This document shows positions 44,224 through 55,192 of a stretch of 64,000 bases of DNA, in pieces (position 1 is the first letter of the stretch; each line of letters begins with the position of its first letter). The translations under genes were made by a program, and so were the position numbers. Under the pieces are notes generated by a model, which was not told the origin of the DNA, ran no database searches, and saw only the letters and a list, made by a program, of their open reading frames with translations. The stretch covers positions 2,136,001-2,200,000 of the forward strand of contig JAIGNY010001587.1 in NCBI GenBank assembly GCA_020152595.1, read 5' to 3'. This stretch comes from Chiridota heheva (taxonomy: Eukaryota; Echinodermata; Holothuroidea; Apodida; Chiridotidae).

Positions 44224-45172
44224 AATGGGAAGGGGAAAGGGTAGTGGAAGGGGAAAGGGTAGTGGAAGGGAAGGGTGGTGGAAGGAAGGGTGGTGGAAGG
44301 GAAGGGTGGTGGAGGGGAAGCAGGGTGGTGGAAGGAAGGGGTGGTGGAAGGGGGAAGGGTGGTGGAAGGGGAAGGGTGGTGGAAGGGAAGCGGTGGTGGA
44401 AGGGAAGGGTGGTGGAAGGGGAAGGGTGGTGGAAGGGAAGGGCGGTGGAAGGAAGGGTGGTGGAAGGGAAGGGTGGTGGAAGGAAGGGTGGTGGAAGGGA
44501 AGGGTGGTGGAAGGGAAGGGTGGTGGAAGGGAAGGGTGGTGGAAGGAAGGCGGTGGTGGAAGGGAAGGGTGGTGGAAGGGGAAGGGTGGTGGAAGGGGAA
44601 GGGTGGTGGAAGGGGAAGGGTGGTGGAAGGGAAGGGTGGTGGAAGGGGAAGGGTGGTGGAAGGGAAGGGTGGTGGAAGGGAAGGGTGGTGGAAGGGAAGA
44701 GGGTGGTGGAAGGGGAAGGGTGGTGGAAGGGGAAGGGTGGTGGAAGGAAAGGGTGGTGGAAGGTGGAAGAGGTGGTGGAAGGAGGCGGGGAAGGGAAGGG
44801 TGGTGGAAGGGAAGGGTGGTGGAAGGGAAGGGTGGTGGAAGGGAAGGGTGGTGGAAGGGAAGGGTGGTGGAAGGGAGGGGTGGTGGAAGGGAAGGGTGGT
44901 GGAAGGGAAGGGTGGTGGAAGGGGAAGGGTGGTGGAAGGGAAGGGTGGTGGAAGGAAGGGGTGGAAGGGAAGGAAGGGTGGTGGAAGGGAAGGGTGGTGG
45001 AAGGGAAGGGTGGTGGAAGGGGAAGGGTGGTGGAAGGGGAAGGGCGGTGGAAGGGGAAGGGCGGTGGAAGGGGAAGGGGAAGGGTGGTGGAAGGGGAAGG
45101 GTGGTGGAAGGGGAAGGGTGGTGGAAGGGGAAGGGTGGTGGAAGGGGAAGGGTGGTGGAAGGGTGGGGAAGG
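44224..45172 (+). repeat. G-rich minisatellite (GTGGAAGGGAAGGGTG)n, about 950 bp
   Basis: Units of 13-18 bp, mostly GTGGAAGGGAAGGGTG, contain only G, A and T with rare C on this strand. Every unit has two or more GGG tracts with short spacers, so the G strand matches the G-quadruplex pattern throughout. All three plus frames are open for over 300 codons and give Gly/Trp/Lys/Glu/Val-rich cyclic peptides; this follows from the absence of T-starting stop codons in such DNA and is not evidence for a gene. Confidence 0.97.
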
Positions 45173-45404
45173 AAGCGGGCTAACTCCTTCTCTTTTAAGA
45201 AGTTGAAATTGATAGCTTTAATAGGAAAAGTGCATGCTACATGTTCCTAACTTTGCCTACACTTCTTCTGACATACATATTTAGTAACAGTGATTTACAA
45301 CATAATCTGAGGCCTGTGAGGCATGTTTAGATGCAACCACATCTTTACACTGAAATTCCTAGCAAGGTATGTATACCTCAGTCAGTTCCCAGCCTTGCTT
45401 TAAA
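45173..45404. other. Non-coding flank
   Basis: Contains TCAGTCAGTTCCCAGCCT (45378-45395), whose exact reverse complement lies at 48050-48067. The outer edge of the inverted repeat family may extend to here. Confidence 0.5.
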
Positions 45405-45843
45405 GAGTTGGTTTGACATCATCCTCTTGGCATAGGACTCCGCCCACTTTCAGAATTTTGCAGTTTCTGAGAAACCGATCACTGGAAGAGACAATATTTT
45501 ATCACGTGGGGTGTCACCTGACAATACTGTAGCAGTAAAGTTTCTAAGCTAGGTGGGAGTTTGCTGATTTTTCTTTCCATTAATCCATATTTTCAGAATT
45601 TTGCATAATTGTTGTTTGGATTTGTGTACTAAAATATTGGCTTAAAATTTGGGCCAATTTTATGCCGAGCTCCTGGACTGGCCTCCTTTAAATTAAGGTA
45701 AAATTAATTGATAATTCATTAGACGACACAATAAGCTTTTTGTCAATATCAACTTTTTATGGGCCCGACAGCGATTAGTGGTGTTTTGAAGTTGAAAATG
45801 GCGACCATTACAGAGATAAGCGGTAGATTTTACATGGATTTTT
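45405..45843 (+). repeat. Inverted repeat arm, left (pairs with 50832-51285)
   Basis: About 440 bp match the reverse complement of 50832-51285 at roughly 85-90% by eye. Bases 45497-45584 are identical to 51106-51193 in reverse complement (88 nt). It starts GAGTTGGTTTGACATCATCC and ends near TTTTACATGGATTTTTA. TTAA stands just before (45400-45403) but not at the other copy. No coding frame. Confidence 0.9.
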
Positions 45844-48425
45844 ATCGCGATCAAGAATAAGTTAGTGTGGTAGCTAGGATAACATTTTGTTTACATCTAT
45901 CTCATTTACTCTGACCTAGCCCAGTTCGTAGCTGCCAATGTGTCATTTGATTTTTTTTAATCTGTACACCGTTGAATCCAAATGTTAGTTAATCATAAGC
46001 ATATTGTGGTGTTCATAGAGAAAGACTAGTGATTTTTTGTATATATATATATATATAAATTGTATCATTGTTTAGGTTGAAGTGTGAGGTGTCAGCAAGG
46101 TCTGTTGTGAAAATGAGAATTGTTTGTCCATAGTTACAAATCAACCATGGATCTAGGTTCTATATTTACAGGATGTAATTATCAGGTCATTTTCAATGTC
46201 AACTTAGTGTTGCCAAGTTGTCTTGAAATACCACATTAGACAATGAGGAAATGCTTCAAGACCAATATATCTAAACAGCAGATTATCTGCTAGTTTAAGC
46301 CTTAGCTTAAGGATTTGAATAAGCAATCTGAGAGTGTTCGTGAAAAACTTTTCTTTTTATGTGTATGTTTTAATTTTTCCAGTTGAGTGTTTTATTGATC
46401 TCTAATTTCCGTTGAAAAACTTCTAGTGGCACCACTGATATACATATGTACCTTCAAGTTACATGTGGTCGTTTTTAATAAAAAGTATGTTGTTGTGAAC
46501 ATTTTTGTTTATTGTCTGTAACAGTTGAAGAACAGTACTGCATCTGTGATTTCAAAGGTATACTTATTGTCAGTTTCAAAAGTAAATCAAATGTTGAAGA
46601 AAAAGTGTCTTCCTCCTCGGAATAGCATTGCCAATTTGTATTGTTGCAAGTTAGTGCTATCGTGCAAGCATGGGTATATAGAACACCAGTGAAAGTGCAC
46701 ATGTGGTCCTTTGTAGTATATCATGCTATGCCATACAACTAGCCAATATTCTACATAGGCCTATTCATACAATGCGTATATGATTATTATCCGCTTTTAT
46801 GTTTTACTCTATTTTGTGAATTATGTGATTTTTGAAGGTAATTTTTATTTTCAGTGTCTGGGTTTAAGGTCATTCTCACATTACGAGTCGGTGTTTTTCT
46901 GACCCAGGTCCATAAAAAAAAAAAAAAAAAAAAAAAAATTAAGTTTGAACCCATATTAATTGGCATTTATCAAATAGCTATCATAGTATATTACAAAAAT
47001 AATCTCAAGTTACATTAAAATTTTGTCAGAGGCAAGATTCCAATCCATAGTTCACTCATAAAAATTCACACAAGACCTACAAAGCAACAATGTGTTTTAC
47101 AAGTTGAAAGAATGTAAATGAAATCAGGGATTTGTTATTTGGGATAACAAATCTCCCTAGTGAAATGAAGAATAAGCTAATATAAAATATTTAATACTAT
47201 GAATTATTGCAAAATATGGTGAAAATACTACTGCATTGGCTAAATTTGAGAAAATCAGTATTGAGAGATTGACACCACATTAATACATACACCAACCAAG
47301 CAGGAGGTTCTAATTCTCAAAACAGCTTGTATACACTAAGCACATACCTGTATTCAGTTGCCTCAAGAAGCTCTATCGTCACTAATCTCATTCATTTTAT
47401 TCTAAATTTAATATGCAATTAAGATTCCCCATGTAATCAGAAATATATATTGTTTGTTTTTTGAAAGAAACTATCAAGTTATCGGGAATTACGAAGGGTA
47501 TCTTTGTGGCTATTTTGTGCGAACACCATTTTATGAGTACATACGAGATTATGATACTGATGTAAACAACACCACGTGACTGTACATTGTCCAATCATGA
47601 TATGGATCTTATGATATTAGTGAAATCAACATGGTTCTTCTGGAAATAGGTGCAAAGCTTGCGAGCTCCTGACCAGCTTCCTCTGATTTTCATACTTATT
47701 TTCATAGATTTAAAAAGAAAAGGAATTTTTCTATCACATATGTAAAGATCGTGTGGGCCCAAGATTGGAAATGTGTTTTGTTACCTCGTTTTTCGACAGC
47801 TGTTTTTTTCCAAATTTTTAATCGTTATAAATCCCACCGATTTTCATTATTTTTTACCTGAATTATTTCTTTAAATGTTAATGGATAGTATTTTCAACCC
47901 TTTATTTGCCTAAATTTCATGTATTGATACCGTTTTCTACCATAACAAAGCTGTAATCACCTTCGAAAAACAGCATGTTTCAGCTCATCATATATTCATA
48001 AATCCAAGTGGGCGGCATAAGCACAGAAGAGAATAAGCGACTTTTCACGAGGCTGGGAACTGACTGACCTCATATAAAAACACTCAAATATATTATTTAA
48101 TTTCTAAATATATAATGCACATTTTCGCTTTATGCAATTTGTTACCTGGACAACGAAAGAGATATGAATTTTGATCACAAATGGACCATTACGCTGAAAA
48201 CTATCCATCAATAATCATTTTTCCAAATACTACACAATGAACTTTTAATGGCAAACAATGCAACAGGATAAATTAAGGATAGATATTTATCATCACAATA
48301 TTTGTGGAATTGCATTTAAGATTTAAAATTGTAATGTAAATAAAGGGACAGAGAAGGTAAGATCAAGCTGTTAGTGTCAGAATGGGCTAAGTGACAGTGA
48401 CATATATTCTGAAGTCTCAAATGTA
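45844..48425. other. Non-coding stretch between inverted arms
   Basis: Small (AT)n at 46039-46057 and an A-run of about 25 at 46914-46938. 48000-48067 (GTGGGCGGCATAAGC...AGGCTGGGAACTGACTGA) resembles, in reverse complement, the outer edge of the 45.4-kb arm and may be a third diverged copy. No gene. Confidence 0.45.
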
Positions 48426-48694
48426 CCCTTACAGAAATATTAGCTTGCAGCAAGCTTGCAGCACACTTGCGACAAGCTAACGATATCTGCAAGCTTGCAC
48501 AAGCTAGCAAAACTTTTTGCAAGCTTGCACAAGCAAACAAATATTTTATGCTAGCTTGTACAAGCTAATGTTAGCTTGCACAAGCTAGCAAGCTAAATAC
48601 TAGCTTCGCTTGCAGCATGCTTGCGCAAGCTTGCACAAGCTAAAATTTTTAGCTTGTTGCAAGCATAAGGCAAGCTAAAATTTCTGTAAGGGTA
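48424..48694. mobile_element. TA-flanked MITE made of AGCTTG/CAAGCT motifs
   Basis: The body 48426-48692 starts CCCTTACAGAAATATTAGCT and ends, reverse-complemented, CCCTTACAGAAATTTTAGCT; both continue TGC. TA lies directly outside each end, consistent with a Tc1/mariner-type duplication (or another TA-targeting group). The interior is almost entirely AGCTTGC, GCAAGCTTGC and ACAAGCTAGC motifs, roughly 20 AGCTTG/CAAGCT hits in 267 bp, so it can fold in many ways. Non-coding. Confidence 0.85.
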
Positions 48695-48714
48695 TTCAAA
48701 CTATGAGAAATGAC

Positions 48715-49345
48715 ATGTGGCACATGGGTAGGGAGGCCATGTGGGACAGAGATGGATGTCATGTGGATGTGGGGCACAGGTAAGGATACAGTGTGGTACA
48801 TAGGGTGTGATGGCATATGGGACATCTGAGTGGGATGCCATTTGGTACATCTTTAGGATGAGAAGCCATGTGGGACATAGAGATGGATGCCATGTGGAAC
48901 ACTGGAGGGTGAGACATGGTGAGGGGATGTTATGTGGGACAAAGGGAAGGTTTCATGGGTAGGAGGACATGGCCATGTGGGACATAGAGATGGATGTCAT
49001 TTGGGATATAGGGATGGATACCATGTGGGGCACAGGTAAGGATACAGTGTGGTACATAGGGTGTGATGGCATATGGGACATCTGAGTGGGATGCCATTTG
49101 GTACATCTTTAGGATGAGAAGCCATGTGGGACATAGAGATGGATGCCATGTGGAACACTGGAGGGTGAGACATGGTGAGGGATGTTATGTGGGACAAAGG
49201 GAAGGTTTCATGTGGGGCATAAGGAGGAATGACATGTAGCACATGGGTAGCGATGCCATGTGGGACATAGAGATGGATGTCATTTGGGACACGGGTGGAA
49301 TGATATGAGAGATATAGGGTGGGATGTTAGATGGGACATGGGTGG
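48715..49345 (+). repeat. GCCATGTGGGACA-type array with 256-bp higher-order repeat
   Basis: Irregular units around GGATGCCATGTGGGACATAG are spaced about 20-35 bp. A block of about 256 bp starting GGCACAGGTAAGGATACAGT is present twice in tandem (48773 and 49029). Minus-strand frames through it (e.g. 48997-49242) are Met/His/Pro/Ser-rich artefacts. Confidence 0.9.
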
Positions 49346-49454
49346 GGTGAATAGTGGGATGTTTTTACAATTGGACTTGTGATGTGTTTCAACTGGAATC
49401 AGTATGCGAACCATAGCGGTATTTATCATTCTAGTTTAATTTAATTTTGTTATA

Positions 49455-49875
49455 TACATGTGGCATCCTACATGCCATCCCTCCTTATGTCACACATAGC
49501 GTCCCTCCTTATGTCCCACATGTCATCCCTCCCTAAGTCCCAAATTTTGCTCTTTCCTATCTCTGACATGGTATCTGGTTCTCCTGGATGCTCCATATGG
49601 CATCCATATCTATGTCCCACATGATATCCCACCCTTTGTTACACATGGCGTCCCTCGCTATGGGCCACATGGCATCCCTCCCTATGACCTACATGGCATA
49701 TCCTTATATCCTACATGGCTTCCATCCATATGTCTCAAATGTCATCCCCACCCTATGTTCATATCTATGTCCACATGGAATCTCACCCTAATGTATGTCC
49801 CACATGGCATCCCAACCTTGTCCCACATGGCATCCAACCCAGTTGTCCCACATGGCATCCCACACTAAGTCCCCA
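49455..49875 (-). repeat. Same array type in opposite orientation
   Basis: The plus strand here reads GTCCCACATGGCATCCC, the reverse complement of the preceding array's unit. About 15 degenerate units are present. An approximately 100-bp unique-looking segment separates the two orientations. Confidence 0.9.
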
Positions 49876-50831
49876 ATAGAAGGAACCTCCATTTCAAAAG
49901 CACAAATACATACATGTACATACATAAAAGGGCACCTAATCCACTCAAACATTAAATGAAAAAAATAGAAAGTAACAGTGTTATTCAATGCGTGTCAGTG
50001 ATGCTTATCAGGCAAGACATTCTCAATTGACCTCTTGACCTGCATTGCACAATACATATTAACGTTACCATGAAGTGGCTTATTAAACAATATTTTCTGA
50101 GAATTTGTATTGTCATATACAGCGAACTATTCAGAGGTCGGACATCCGGGAATGTTGTGGTGCATGGCGACGTAACAATGCTTTTTTGCCGATCTTAAAC
50201 TTTAGTCAAAGGGGAAAACAAACAGTCAGTTATCATTGCAGTCAATGGGAGAAAAACATATTTTTCGTCACTTTTCAACAAACACTGGAGGTTAAAAAGA
50301 ATTATTCAAATATCTTTTGTTTTAGATAATAGTTTCCAACATATATGAGTACCATTGATTTTCGCTGACTGGTTGAGGTGACACAAAAGTATTCATCAAC
50401 AAATATCCCATTGACTCTGATAAAGTTTCCCCTCCAACTTGGCAAAAACCAGGCTGAGCCCACATGGTTACCTGGACTCCCAGCACAAGAATTATAGAAA
50501 TTCATGGAAAAACCATGTGCATATCTTATAAAGTTTTAAGTTCTCATAAGTGTGTTGAGAAGTAAGCTTGCAGTGAACAGTATGGTGTATTGATGACAAA
50601 TTGTATGTATTCTTTATCTATTTTTGCATCTTTTAATTATTGGATACATTTGTTTAATCATTGATTGATATGGGGTAAGCCATTATGCACTTTACAAGAC
50701 CATGCAATTACATAAGTACTCACAGTTTAGATCAAATAAGTTTATTTAGATATAATGTATAGAAAATCAAACTTGAACGCTATCCCTTACTCTACCAGCA
50801 TTGGAAAATGCTTCAAAAGATTTTCTACATT
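49876..50831. other. Non-coding stretch, nothing recognised
   Basis: The short frames at 50105-50329 and 50302-50505 have no domain. No repeats noted. Confidence 0.45.
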
Positions 50832-51285
50832 TAAAAGTCCATGTAAAATCTATTGCTAATCTCTGTAATGGTGGCCATTTTCAACTTCAAAACACTGTCA
50901 CTAATTGCCAGCGGGCCCATACAACTTTAATACTGGACAAAAAGCTTATTGTGTAGTCTAATGAATTATCAATCAATTTTACCTTAATTTGAAGGAGGCC
51001 AGTCAGGAGCTCGGCATGAATTTGGCTCAAAAATTAGGCCAATATTTTAGTACACAAATCCAAACAATAATTATGCAAAATTCTGATAATAATGGAAAAT
51101 TTGGTATTAATGGAAAGAAAAATCAGCAAACTCCCACCTAGCTTAGAAACTTTACTGCTACAGTATTGTCAGGTGACACCCCACGTGATAAAAATTGTCT
51201 CTTTCCAGTAATCAGTTTTGTGAAAACTGCAAAATTCTGAAAGTGGGTGGAGTCGTGTGCGAAGAGGATGACGTCAAACCACCTC
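50832..51285 (-). repeat. Inverted repeat arm, right (pairs with 45405-45843)
   Basis: Reverse complement of the left arm, with an 88-nt identical core at 51106-51193. Slightly longer because of small insertions, for example AATACCAAATTTTCCATT against a shorter left version. The two arms are 5 kb apart and could be two insertions of one family or the ends of one large foldback structure. Confidence 0.9.
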
Positions 51286-52354
51286 AATTCATCAAATGTA
51301 AATGAACTTCTTGAATTCTAACTCAGATTCTAGCTGTCTCCACTAAGGAGATGTTAGACCAATCAGGGAGATGTTAAACCGCTTTACTAGGAATTTTAAT
51401 ACTTTTAAAAGCAAACTTTTTTAAATTCTTTTTGACCCTATGCTGACCTGAACAATAGCCCAAGCCTACCAGATAAGGTGCAGACCATGGTCATGATGTG
51501 GGGGCTAAAATTTGAATATGCGTTATCAAGTACGAGGAGGACAATACAGTTGTGGCAGAATAATATTTGGGGGTCTTGTGATATTTTGACTGATTTGTAG
51601 TAAATCAAGGGACGAAATGCTAATTACCTTTTCACAAATCTGTAGCTACTGAGAACTACCATTTTCGTCCAACCTTACCATTGATTTAATTGGTGTCCTC
51701 TTATTTAACTAATTACCCTGATTCCTATACTTTTTGAATATATTACTTGTATAAAATAATATAATAAATGCAAGAACTGTCGGGAGGACAGTATGCTCGA
51801 CTATTCAAAGCTAGAATAAAGAATTGTTTTATTGGGGAAGTATATACAGAAATAGGGTAGCAGGTGATGATTTCAAATTACGTCAGCTTTAAAAAAGCAC
51901 TTACATTTTCATTTGCTTTGTTAATTTTCACATTTTACTACAAGCTCCACAATATCTTTGAGCTTTCATAGAGATATTTTAAGACAACAAAAAAAAAAAC
52001 CACAAGGTTACCTCACCCATGCAGTAACTCAGAAAACATGTAAAAGCTAGCAGTCTTTATAACCATAACACTTCTTTTAGTTCTTTCAATTGAACAACAA
52101 AGAAAGGAGAGGCCCTGACTTGCCAATGTCAATGAAAGAATGTCATTAACCCTCTTTCCAACCTGTACCCTCCCCCAGCACCTACACATTCCCAGTACTA
52201 CATCCTGGATTGTAAAACAACCTCCAATTTAAGAAAATATGTGTCAAAGCAAAGTCAGCAACATGATAAATGTACAATAACATTAAAGCAAAATTATGCG
52301 AAACAATATTGCTAAACTTATGACAAACTAGACATTGGAAACGATACAAATCCC
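51286..52354. other. Non-coding stretch, nothing recognised
   Basis: CAGGGAGATGTTARACC-type phrase duplicated near 51346 and 51365. Otherwise nothing. Confidence 0.5.
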
Positions 52355-52800
52355 CTCACTGCTAATAATGCATATTCCACACTGTCCCACATTCCATCCC
52401 AACCTGTCCCAAATATCATCCCATGCCTATACTCCATGCAATCGCACCTGAAAACCAGATACTGTATGTCATTCCACCACTTGCATGACCCACATGCCAT
52501 CACAACTGAAATTTGAATGACACCACACCACATACCATTCCACCCTGTTTCACATGTCGACCCACCCTGTTCCACATGTAAATCCACCATTCCACATGCC
52601 AACCCACCCTGTTCCACATGCCAACCCACCCTGTTCCACATGCCAACCCACCCTGTTCATGCCAACCCACCCATGCCAATCCACCCTGTTCCACATGCCA
52701 ACCCACCCAATGCATCCTGCCCAATCAATGCATCCTGACCAACATCCCACCCCACCCTGTCCTACATACAATTTCACCCAATCCCACATGAAATCCCACC
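52355..52800 (-). repeat. TTCCACATGCCAACCCACCCTG array
   Basis: Irregular 17-24 bp units (CCACCCTGTTCCACATGCCAA) are related to the GCCATGTGGGACA arrays at 48.7-49.9 kb and lie in the same orientation as 49455-49875. Open frames on both strands here are artefacts. Confidence 0.9.
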
Positions 52801-53014
52801 CTCATACTAATTTCTTCAGCTACTTTATCATCATGTCATCTTCTATCCCACATTCCACTTATTGTTTATATTTCCCAAACCCCAATTTAAAATTCTTTAG
52901 AAGCAAGGAAATTTGTATTTGCTTAGAACTTTATTCATGGCAAGACAAACAATTTTTATTCCTATTCATGTCAATATCATAACAAAACTAGAAATGTGAA
53001 AGTTTCGCCTGCTA

Positions 53015-53755
53015 TATATTTTTGATCTCAGGTCAAACATTTTGCACTAAAGTCTATTTTCATGCAAATAACCTAAGTAATATACACACTATACCTCACC
53101 ATTAAGTGTGAACAACGCTCTTCACATATATACTGTATGATCATTTGTCAAAATCACCACACTCACTGTAATTCAAGATACCATAGATACAAATATATAA
53201 GCTAATCAGTATGCACACACAACCCCCAATCATGCTCAACTGAACAGTACTAATGTCCTCTACCACTGAACCAAGTTATTATCTCAGGTTAATTATTTTG
53301 TACTATTGTTATGCAAATAACCTAATTATAATCACACTACACCTCACCATTGAGAATAGACAAGCAGCTCTTCACATTTATGATCATTTGTGTAAACAAA
53401 ATCCCCACAACTACTTTAATTTAGAAGAGATATCATAGATACAAATATTTGCATTGTTATGCAAATAAGCTAATTAGTAAGTAGACACAACCTCCCAATT
53501 GAAAAGAACAGTACCAATGCCAGCCACCTACCACTGTAACAAGTTATTATTTCAGGTTAAATATTTCCAACAAAAGTCTAATGTTATGCAAATAACCTAA
53601 TTAATATGCACATTACACCTCACCATTAAGTGTAGACAATGCTCTTCACATATCTGATTATTTGTGTAAACAAAATCCCCACTCCCACTTTAATTTAAGA
53701 CATATAATAAAACAAATATGTTCATTGTTATGCAGTGGCACTTGAACAGTACAGT
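53015..53755 (+). repeat. Degenerate tandem repeat, unit about 255-270 bp, 2.7 copies
   Basis: Units contain CTCAGGTTAAATATTTTG, TTATGCAAATAACCTAATTA, ACACCTCACCATTAAGTGTA, GCTCTTCACATAT and ATCATAGATACAAATAT. Starts of the CAGGT phrase are near 53029, 53285 and 53553. The octamer ATGCAAAT occurs four times. Confidence 0.85.
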
Positions 53756-54325
53756 ATACAACAGCCCTAGCTTTACAATGAATGTATGCTTTCCTTCACC
53801 CCCCTCTTCATCTCCCAGAGTTGACTGATATCTTAACAAGGCCGTTAACACACATAAACTTATGTACATTTCATAATTTCCCCCATTTTACCTGTTGGTG
53901 AAAGGAATGTCATTGTGTTAGACTTAATTTTGTTAACACCCTTCATAAATCAATGCACATATTTTTTCTTCTTCCCCTCCCCCTCCCCTCCTAAAACCTC
54001 ACATGAGACATTTACTTTCCCATGAAGGTGAAAAGCTAAACAACATACCTGGCAACCTTGCCATTCGTCGTAAGTGTATAGACATGACGACTTCCTCTTT
54101 AGCCAATATTGTGAAATCCAACACAAATAAAACACAAATTAACAACAAACTTCAAAAGAATATTCACTTGAAATTCTAATGAACCCAAAAAAATGATCTT
54201 CATTCAAGCACATGTGGACACGGATGGCAACTTATGAACCATAAATCTCATTACAATTCAGGTTGTGGGAAAATTGAATTCATTACTACCAGCAACTTTA
54301 GATCAAGCAGCATATTTTGAAAGTA
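53756..54325. other. Non-coding stretch, nothing recognised
   Basis: No repeat or gene recognised; CT-rich 53965-54000. Confidence 0.45.
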
Positions 54326-54595
54326 ATGAATAGGATGTTAGCTTTACAACGATTGAGATCTTCCAGACTTGTAATTGAATCAACTCCAGTTCTGAGATCT
54401 TGGAGGCCTCTTAACATCGCTCAACAGCGGAGTTCTCCTCCAATCTTATCTTTGTGGTATGCCACTGTAATATCTCAGCACGATAGTGAAAGTGGGGCCC
54501 AGAGGAAAATGGACAGCTTTTATCTTAAAATGCTCTGGAGAAAAGTTTGTGACAGCATATTCTTTCTTTTAAATGCAACTGGATTTTCACTATAA
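54326..54595 (+). CDS. Candidate 5' exon with mitochondrial-leader-like N-terminus (unidentified)
   Basis: An ATG at 54326 opens about 90 codons beginning MNRMLALQRLRSSRLVIEST and continuing through PVLRSWRPLNIAQQRSS. The first 44 residues contain seven Arg, one Glu and no Asp, with alternating hydrophobic and Arg positions, the usual character of a mitochondrial targeting peptide. It is the only non-repeat frame in the window with such a bias. A possible splice donor, GTG|GTATGC, follows at 54457; the rest of the frame to the stop near 54595 may then be intron. No downstream exon is identified and I do not recognise the protein. It could equally be a chance open frame. Confidence 0.2.
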   Translation: MNRMLALQRLRSSRLVIESTPVLRSWRPLNIAQQRSSPPILSLWYATVISQHDSESGAQRKMDSFYLKMLWRKVCDSIFFLLNATGFSL

Positions 54596-54599
54596 CACT

Positions 54600-55192
54600 T
54601 TGCTAAGATTAACATCACACATACAATACAGCCTTGGTGTTGACTGATGCAATCTGTGAGTGCTAACTCAAATATTAGCTTTACATATTAAACCAGGGAG
54701 TTGCCATATGGCTGGACTATTAATGATAAACTGCAAACAGCTTGTTCCCTAAACTTCATATCATTGATAGATGGGAGGATATAATACAACATCTTATATT
54801 TGTCTTTAACAGTGAGAATACTGTTTTTTTTGAAAGGTGGAAGAGTGGCTTGTCAACCCTACCCACATAAACCCATATTTCATTTCCTCACCAAATTACT
54901 CAATTCCACACACCTCCCCTGGCCGCAATAATCCATTCAAGACAAAATCAGTTTTTACCATGGTGCCCCTCTTTTAAAGACCCTCATTGGCACCATACAT
55001 CACCCTGTCTAGACAAGAAACCATCCATATCTTTTGAGTTTAAACAAACGTTCTGAAAGAACAGTTCCATGAAATATCTTTGTAAAAGAAGAACATAGGC
55101 TATGTAACTACTGCTAACCAGCACAAATCTCTCAAGTGGTAAACCATTACCACTATTAGGAATTCATCCAAATGTTAAGGAAGTATAACATC
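54600..55192. other. Non-coding stretch, nothing recognised
   Basis: No open frame or repeat recognised. Confidence 0.5.

Noticed and set aside
44220..45250. Three plus-strand frames over 300 codons, Gly/Trp/Lys-rich
   Set aside because: Consequence of a G/A/T-only minisatellite lacking TAA, TAG and TGA; simultaneous openness of all frames argues against coding.
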